From NCBI GenBank assembly GCA_035506335.1, contig DATJPN010000243.1, positions 1 through 28,294 of the forward strand: 28,294 nucleotides of DNA, in the 5' to 3' direction. The DNA is from DAIDKA01 sp035506335 (lineage in GTDB: Bacteria > Pseudomonadota > Gammaproteobacteria > Steroidobacterales > Steroidobacteraceae). Shown in pieces: positions 24,442 through 28,294 of the stretch; positions within the stretch are counted from its first letter, which is position 1, and each line of letters starts with the position of its first letter. The translations under genes and the position numbers were made by a program. The notes beneath the pieces were generated by a model. It searched no databases. It was not told the DNA's origin and saw nothing but the letters and a program-made list of their open reading frames with translations.

Positions 24442-24735
24442 ATGGATATCGCCGTGCGCAGCCATCCCGTCGACGCTTCCATGCCGACCGCGCTGAGCGA
24501 GCTGCGGCCCGGGATGCAAGCGACCGTCGTGGCCGTGGGCTCGGCCACCGAGGGCGCGAGCCTGCTGGAGCTGCGGCTGCTCGAGCTGGGTTTCATTGCC
24601 GGCGAGCGCGTCGAGGTCGTCGCCGAGGCGCGTCCCGGCCGTGACCCCTTCGTGGTGCGGGTGGGCAGCAGCCAATTCGCCCTGCGGCGCTGCGAAGCGC
24701 AGAACATATGGGTCGAGGACGCCCGGCCCACTTGA
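24442..24735 (+). CDS. feoA: Ferrous iron transport protein A
   Basis: A 97-residue SH3-like protein that assists FeoB. The core begins at about residue 14: LSELRPGMQATVVAVG, LLELRLLELGFIAGERVEVVAEA, then DPFVVRVGSSQFALRRCEAQNIWVE, matching the FeoA family, with a short N-terminal addition. The ATG at 24442 has no Shine-Dalgarno and lies 6 bases after the predicted -10, which fits a leaderless mRNA. An internal ATG at 24481 (MPTALSELRPGM) would give a more typical 84-residue FeoA but also lacks an SD. It overlaps the start of feoB. Confidence 0.93.
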   Translation: MDIAVRSHPVDASMPTALSELRPGMQATVVAVGSATEGASLLELRLLELGFIAGERVEVVAEARPGRDPFVVRVGSSQFALRRCEAQNIWVEDARPT

Positions 24736-26612
24736 GCGCCGCTGCCGCCACGGCCGGCCTGTCGCTGTCGCTCGTCGGGGTTCCGAACTGCGGCAAGACC
24801 GCGCTGTTCAACCGCCTGACCGGCGGCCACCAGAAGGTGGCCAACTACCCCGGCGTGACGGTCGAGCGCAAGGAAGGCCGTTTCGTCGGGCCGACCAGCG
24901 GCCGGACCTATCGGCTGCTCGACCTGCCCGGCGCCTACAGCCTGCAGCCGACCACGCTCGATGAGGCCATTACCCGGGACGTCGTTCTCGGACGCCATGC
25001 GTCCGAGCAGCCCCCGGACCTCATCGTATGCGTCGTGGACGCCACCAACCTGCGCCTGAACCTGCGCCTGGTGCTCGAACTGAAGCGGCTGGGCAGACCG
25101 ATGGTGGTCGCGCTGAACATGTCCGACCTGGCGCGCAAGCGCGGTTTCCGGCTCGACGGCGCCGCGCTGTCACGCGCCATCGGCCTGCCGGTGGTCGAGA
25201 CGGTCGCGATCCGCCCCGGCGGCGAACGCGACCTGGTGGCGTTGCTGGATCGCACGCCGCAGCCGCAAGGCAGCGCGGGGCCGGTCGAATTCAGCGGCGG
25301 CAGCGCCGCCGACATCCAGGCCACGCAGGCCGAGGTGCGCCGCATCCTCGATGCCATCGACTACCGCGTGCCGGCGCGGCTGCGTTTCCTGCAGCGCCTG
25401 GATACGCTGGTGCTGCATCCGGTGAGCGGACCGCTGCTGCTCGCGGTGGTGCTGTTCCTGATGTTCCAGGCCGTATTCAGCTGGGCGAAATGGCCGATGG
25501 ATGCCGTGCAGAACGGGGTCGCGGCCGCGGGCGGCTGGCTCGGCGCGCACCTGCCCGATGGTCCGCTGCGGCACCTGCTGGTGGATGGCGTGATCGCCGG
25601 AGCGGGCAGCGTGCTGGTATTCCTGCCGCAGATCCTGATCCTGTTCGCCTTCATCCTCGCCCTCGAGGATTCCGGTTATCTGCCGCGGGCGGCGTTCCTC
25701 CTCGACCGCATCATGGGCAAGGTGGGCCTCTCGGGCCGGGCCTTCATCCCGCTGCTGTCGAGCTTCGCCTGCGCGATCCCCGGCATCATGGCCACGCGCA
25801 CCATCCCTTCCGCGCGCGACCGGCTCACGACCATCATGATCGCCCCGCTCATGACCTGCTCGGCGCGACTGCCGGTGTACGCCCTGCTGATCGGGGCCTT
25901 CATCCCGCGGCGCATGATCGGCCCGTTCAATCTGCAGGGCGTGACCCTGTTCGCCCTGTACCTGGCCGGGGTGCTCGGCGCCATGCTCGTCGCATTCGCC
26001 ATCAAGCGCATCTTCATGCGCAGCGACTATCACCCGCTGCTGCTCGAACTGCCGGAGTACAAATGGCCCAACGCCCGCAACCTCGTGCTGGGCCTGTGGG
26101 AGCGGGCGCGCATCTTCCTCGGCCGGGTCGGCACGGTGCTGCTGACCCTGATGGTGGTGCTGTGGTTCCTCGCGAGCTTTCCGGCGCCCCCCGCGGGTGC
26201 CACGCACCCGGCCATCGCCTACAGCTTCGCGGGCCGGCTCGGCTCGGCGCTGCAGCTGCTCTTTGCGCCCATCGGCTTCAACTGGCAGATCTGCGTGGCG
26301 CTGGTTCCGGGTCTCGCGGCGCGCGAGGTGGCCGTCGGGGCCCTGGGGACGGTGTACGCGATGTCGGCGACCGGCCGGGACGTGGCCGGAGCCTTGCAGC
26401 CGATCCTGGCCCGCGACTGGAGCATCGCCACGGGGCTCTCGCTGCTCGGCTGGTACATCTTCGCCCCGCAGTGCCTCTCGACCCTCGCCGTGGTCCGGCG
26501 CGAGACCAACAGCTGGCGCTATCCTGCGCTGATGGCCGCCTACCAGTTCGCGCTGGCGTATCTGACCTCGTTCATCGTCTACCGGGCGGCGCTGGCCGCC
26601 GGATGGGGCTGA
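24708..26612 (+). CDS. feoB: Ferrous iron transporter FeoB
   Basis: A 634-residue Fe(II) transporter, shorter than E. coli FeoB (773). The N-terminal G domain has G1 GVPNCGKT (residues 24-31), G3 DLPG (72-75) and G4 NMSD (137-140). A linker helix region precedes the membrane part, where the two Gate motifs are intact: PLLSSFACAIPGIMATR and PLMTCSARLPVYALLIGAF. About eight membrane segments are visible in all. The ATG at 24708 overlaps feoA by 28 bases. A TTG at 24732 forms a TTGA overlap with the feoA stop, has GAGGA 12 bases upstream and is an equally reasonable start (MSAAAATAGLSL). Expression is presumably Fur-controlled through the feoA promoter. Confidence 0.97.
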   Translation: MGRGRPAHLSAAAATAGLSLSLVGVPNCGKTALFNRLTGGHQKVANYPGVTVERKEGRFVGPTSGRTYRLLDLPGAYSLQPTTLDEAITRDVVLGRHASEQPPDLIVCVVDATNLRLNLRLVLELKRLGRPMVVALNMSDLARKRGFRLDGAALSRAIGLPVVETVAIRPGGERDLVALLDRTPQPQGSAGPVEFSGGSAADIQATQAEVRRILDAIDYRVPARLRFLQRLDTLVLHPVSGPLLLAVVLFLMFQAVFSWAKWPMDAVQNGVAAAGGWLGAHLPDGPLRHLLVDGVIAGAGSVLVFLPQILILFAFILALEDSGYLPRAAFLLDRIMGKVGLSGRAFIPLLSSFACAIPGIMATRTIPSARDRLTTIMIAPLMTCSARLPVYALLIGAFIPRRMIGPFNLQGVTLFALYLAGVLGAMLVAFAIKRIFMRSDYHPLLLELPEYKWPNARNLVLGLWERARIFLGRVGTVLLTLMVVLWFLASFPAPPAGATHPAIAYSFAGRLGSALQLLFAPIGFNWQICVALVPGLAAREVAVGALGTVYAMSATGRDVAGALQPILARDWSIATGLSLLGWYIFAPQCLSTLAVVRRETNSWRYPALMAAYQFALAYLTSFIVYRAALAAGWG

Positions 26613-26867
26613 ATGCTCATCGTGCAATGGAGCGTGGTCGTGCTGCTCGTGGCGGTGAGTGCCCTCTACAGCCTGTGGCGGCTGCTGAGCCTGCGCCAGC
26701 GGCTATGGCTGCTGGAGCAACTGCTCCCGCTCGCCGGGTGGGCGCAGGTGGGCTGGCCCGCGAGGCTCAGGAGTTCGCTGCAGCGCCAGGCCCTGCAGGG
26801 CTGCGGCGGCTGCAGTGCTAACGCCGACGCGGCCCCGACTCGAAAGTCTGGCGCACCTCGCCGTTGA
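26613..26867 (+). CDS. Small Cys-containing membrane-anchored protein downstream of feoB
   Basis: An 84-residue protein whose ATG directly follows the feoB stop (TGAATG), so it is probably translated with it. Residues 1-26 are a membrane helix (IVQWSVVVLLVAVSALYSLWRLL). A basic/amphipathic section follows, then the motif QGCGGCS (about residue 62-68) and a short basic tail. Short membrane proteins with a Cys-Gly-rich C-terminus often follow feoB in Proteobacteria; some are annotated DUF6587 or FeoC-like. Its 3' end overlaps the convergent GNAT gene by 50 bases, so the part after the Cys motif is shared with that coding region. A role in Feo assembly or redox handling of iron is inferred from position only. 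Confidence 0.75.
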   Translation: MLIVQWSVVVLLVAVSALYSLWRLLSLRQRLWLLEQLLPLAGWAQVGWPARLRSSLQRQALQGCGGCSANADAAPTRKSGAPRR

Positions 26868-27318
26868 AGACGCGCTCCTCGAAGCGTCCGCCGGTGTAGC
26901 CGGCCACGACCCGCCGCCAGAATTTCACGGCGCCGGGGTTGCGCTGATACTCGGTGATCTCCCAGCGGCCCGCGAAGCGGTCGAGGATCAACTGCACGGC
27001 GCCGCGACCCAGGCCGAGCCCGCGATGCGTGCGATCAATGAAGAATTCGCCCATCCGGTAATCCGCCCGGCCGTCGGCAAGCCGCGCGACCATCGCGAAT
27101 CCGACGGGCAGCCGTGATTGCGCGATCACCAGCGGAAACGCGTTCGGATCATCGAACCAGCGGGCCACCTGGTCGGGTTCGCGATGACCCACCTCGCCCA
27201 GCACCGGAAATATCCCGGTGCCCAGCGGATCGAGGTCATCGATGTAGTCCCGAAAGACCTTCGCGATCCAGGAGCGGTCTGCCCGTGAACTGCGGGCGTC
27301 GCGCAGACTGATGCTCAC
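26818..27318 (-). CDS. GNAT-family N-acetyltransferase
   Basis: A 166-residue protein. The GTG at 27318 is preceded by AAGGAA (complement of 27325-27330) with a 6-base gap; the TTG at 27333 lies upstream of that SD and is rejected. The acetyl-CoA binding motif is RGLGLGRGAVQLIL (R/QxxGxG/A), preceded by strands around FPLVIAQSRLPVGFAMVARL and MGEFFIDRTHR, and followed by ITEYQRNPGAVKFWRRV, typical of the C-terminal arm (NPxAxxFW). The substrate is unknown. The 3' end overlaps the end of the small Cys protein gene by 50 bases. Its upstream region contains the terminator of the next minus-strand gene, so it likely has its own promoter. Confidence 0.85.
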   Translation of the reverse strand: MSISLRDARSSRADRSWIAKVFRDYIDDLDPLGTGIFPVLGEVGHREPDQVARWFDDPNAFPLVIAQSRLPVGFAMVARLADGRADYRMGEFFIDRTHRGLGLGRGAVQLILDRFAGRWEITEYQRNPGAVKFWRRVVAGYTGGRFEERVFNGEVRQTFESGPRRR

Positions 27319-27345
27319 AGCCCGTTCCTTCAACCCGATAGCAAC

Positions 27346-27382
27346 AAAAAGCCCGGAGCCGTGCTCGCGCGCCGGTCCGGGC
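27346..27382 (-). terminator. Rho-independent terminator of the small lipoprotein gene
   Basis: Read on the minus strand, a G+C-rich hairpin has a 7-bp stem (GCCCGGA at 27351-27357 pairing with TCCGGGC at 27376-27382) and is directly followed by five Ts (complement of 27346-27350). It lies about 45 bases after the lipoprotein stop and just upstream of the GNAT start. Confidence 0.75.
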
Positions 27383-27389
27383 CATTTGC

Positions 27390-27407
27390 GAGCCCGCGGC
27401 CGGGCTC
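27390..27407. repeat. Second hairpin between lipoprotein stop and terminator
   Basis: GAGCCCG (27390-27396) and CGGGCTC (27401-27407) form a perfect 7-bp stem with a CGGC loop. It has no T-run of its own; it may stabilise the mRNA 3' end or assist the adjacent terminator. Confidence 0.45.
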
Positions 27408-27426
27408 GAAGCAGTAACCTCGAAAG

Positions 27427-27642
27427 TTACTTCGGCGCAGAAGACGCCGCTGAGCTGTCGGCAGCCGCAGGAGCCGAAGCAGCCGGAGCTGATTCCGGAG
27501 CAGAAGCGGCCGGAGCCGATTCAGCCGGAGCAGAGGCGGCGGCGGCAGCCGAGTCAGCGGCCGGAGCGGGCGTTTCGGTCTTGGCGCAGGCAGCCAGGGC
27601 GAGCGCCGCAACGAGAGCGCTGAGAGCGAGTTTTGATTTCAT
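27427..27642 (-). CDS. Small Ala/Pro/Ser-rich lipoprotein
   Basis: A 71-residue protein from the ATG at 27642 (MKSKLALSALVAALALAACAK). It has a lipoprotein signal with lipobox LAAC and lipidated Cys19. After the Cys the sequence is low-complexity Ala/Pro/Ser/Glu with an imperfect APAAS-APES type repeat. It is probably a flexible surface or periplasmic tether of unknown function. Upstream codons (to 27687) extend the frame but would precede the signal peptide and are rejected. It has its own leader region with a 14-bp palindrome and ends in a clear terminator, so it looks monocistronic. Confidence 0.8.
   Translation of the reverse strand: MKSKLALSALVAALALAACAKTETPAPAADSAAAAASAPAESAPAASAPESAPAASAPAAADSSAASSAPK
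27476..27532. repeat. Imperfect tandem repeat in the lipoprotein gene
   Basis: Two adjacent units of 27 bases (27476-27502) and 30 bases (27503-27532), both of the form GAAGC-GCCGGAGC-GATTC-CCGGAGCA with one 3-base difference in length. They encode the APAAS/APES repeats, so the length of this tail could vary among strains. Confidence 0.55.
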
Positions 27643-27694
27643 TGAGCTGTACCCCGAAAAAGAAAAAGGCAAACGGTGAGAGACCAAATTTAAA

Positions 27695-27708
27695 ACTAAC
27701 TAGTTAGT
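27695..27708. promoter_or_regulatory. Perfect palindrome, putative operator of the lipoprotein gene
   Basis: ACTAACTAGTTAGT is a perfect 14-bp palindrome, 53 bases upstream of the lipoprotein ATG in an AT-rich stretch. Size and composition resemble operators of dimeric repressors such as TetR-type proteins. No cognate regulator gene is adjacent. Confidence 0.45.
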
Positions 27709-27763
27709 CTGGCGATTTCAGATCGCGGCGCAGAATTCTATAGAGTTACCGCCGGTTTTTAAA

Positions 27764-27789
27764 CATTCGTGAACGTCCCGTCATGAATG
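27764..27789. repeat. Imperfect inverted repeat upstream of pepQ
   Basis: CATTCGTGA (27764-27772) and TCATGAATG (27781-27789) are complementary at 8 of 9 positions around an 8-base spacer. It could be an operator or a weak hairpin; it has no T-run. Confidence 0.3.
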
Positions 27790-27876
27790 CCCGCCGGGCC
27801 TGACGCCAAAACGGCGCTCGAACCGGCCTGCGCGCACCGCCACAGCCACCCCCACGACCTGCGGCGATGCTGTGAC

Positions 27877-27882
27877 TACAAT
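27877..27882 (+). promoter_or_regulatory. Candidate -10 of pepQ
   Basis: TACAAT matches TATAAT at five of six positions, 13 bases before the preferred pepQ ATG. No convincing -35 is seen, and a start here would leave a leader of only about 7 bases, partly removing the GGAG at 27883-27886. Confidence 0.25.
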
Positions 27883-27895
27883 GGAGCATATCGCA

Positions 27896-28294
27896 ATGAA
27901 TGGCCGTGACAACCCGTCCGATCGGTACGCCGGGCACCTGGCATCCCTGCAGGCGCGCTTCGCCGCTGCCCTGGAGGCCTGCGGCTACGATGCCGCCCTG
28001 GTGTATTCGGGCGCACTTTTGCCGGCTTTTCGTGATGACCAGAGCTATCCCTTCCGGCCCCAGGCCTGGTTTTCCATCTGGGCCCCGCTGGCACCCGCGC
28101 CGGACTGCTTCTGGTACATCAGGCCCGGCGCGCGGCCCGTGCTGCTGATGAGTTCGCCGGAGGACTTCTGGTACCGGCCCGCGCAGGTCCCATCCGGCGA
28201 CTGGACCCGGCACTTCGTGATCAGCCGCGTGGCCAGCCTCGCTGAGGCCCGAGCCGCACTGCCGCAGGACCTGTCGCGGGTCGCGCTGATCGGC
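27896..28294 (+). CDS. pepQ: Xaa-Pro dipeptidase PepQ, N-terminal part (3' end outside window)
   Basis: 133 codons are visible, open to the window edge. The product aligns by eye with the N-terminal domain of E. coli PepQ: LASLQARFAAALEACGYDAALVYSGALLPAFRDD, SYPFRPQAWFSIWAP (E. coli PYPFKVNPQFKAWVP), CFWYIRPGARPVLL and EDFWYRP. The metal-binding pita-bread domain lies beyond the window. PepQ cleaves Xaa-Pro dipeptides. GGAG (27883-27886) lies 9 bases before ATG 27896; an in-frame ATG at 27881 overlaps that SD and has none of its own, so I reject it. Confidence 0.88.
   Translation, partial: MNGRDNPSDRYAGHLASLQARFAAALEACGYDAALVYSGALLPAFRDDQSYPFRPQAWFSIWAPLAPAPDCFWYIRPGARPVLLMSSPEDFWYRPAQVPSGDWTRHFVISRVASLAEARAALPQDLSRVALIG

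Larger units (their letters stand above)
27643..27895. other. Intergenic region between the lipoprotein gene and pepQ
   Basis: The largest gene gap here (253 bases), with an AT-rich half next to the lipoprotein gene and a G+C-rich half next to pepQ. It holds the palindrome at 27695-27708, a weaker dyad at 27764-27789 and a pepQ -10 candidate. The long open minus frame across its right half is a shadow of pepQ. No small gene is supported. Confidence 0.5.

Noticed and set aside
27747..27760. ACCGCCGGT followed by TTTTT as a plus-strand terminator
   Set aside because: The dyad is only 4 bp with a single-base centre, too short for a stable hairpin, and no plus-strand gene ends just upstream.
27746..28213. 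155-codon minus-strand frame at the right end
   Set aside because: Opposite the truncated pepQ coding region, which has clear family similarity; no motifs in the minus frame.

Overview
This window is a dense, G+C-rich (roughly two-thirds by eye) bacterial chromosome segment. Gene content and order are gammaproteobacterial: miaB-ybeZ-ybeY-corC-lnt, leuS-lptE-holA-nadD-rsfS-rlmH, maf-rng-nitrilase-tldD, divergent ssb/uvrA, and feoAB. The E. coli-type blocks are fused or rearranged, and TTG/GTG starts with overlapping stops are frequent. This suggests a non-enteric lineage such as the Xanthomonadales/Nevskiales/Steroidobacter side of the class. That placement is an inference from synteny, not a measurement. 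I see no rRNA, tRNA, CRISPR, insertion sequence or prophage.

Layout. (1) 1-1504: the 3' part of an ExeA-like AAA ATPase fused to an FHA domain (+), converging on a small membrane protein (-). (2) 1530-8894, all minus: holA, nadD, rsfS, rlmH, maf, rng, a nitrilase-family amidase, tldD and a 56-residue unknown. These cover DNA polymerase III delta, NAD synthesis, ribosome silencing and methylation, RNA processing, and peptide or metabolite repair. (3) 8978-10033: a lone prolyl iminopeptidase (+). (4) 10035-20273, all minus and nearly gapless: miaB, ybeZ (phoH), ybeY, corC, lnt, a Do-family periplasmic protease, leuS, lptE and a small predicted zincin. This combines tRNA/rRNA maturation with lipoprotein and envelope biogenesis. 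(5) 20274-20448: an AT-rich divergent regulatory region with a large dyad, followed by an HTH regulator (+). (6) ssb (-) and uvrA (+), divergent. (7) 24409-26867: a Fur-box-like promoter and feoA-feoB-small Cys protein, a ferrous iron uptake operon. (8) 26818-27642: a GNAT acetyltransferase and a small Ala/Pro/Ser-rich lipoprotein with its own terminator (both -). (9) 27896-end: the N-terminus of PepQ (+), cut by the window edge.

Most of the window is conserved housekeeping. The parts most worth a second look are regulatory: the compound GGTA-repeat dyad that encloses a perfect TATAAT in front of the unassigned HTH regulator; the Fur-box/promoter that appears to give a leaderless feoA mRNA; and a perfect 14-bp palindrome upstream of the small lipoprotein gene. 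Less familiar proteins are the HEASH zincin, the AAA-FHA fusion and the Cys-tailed protein after feoB. No stretch longer than about 300 bases lacks a gene; the largest gap is 27643-27895 and is described below.
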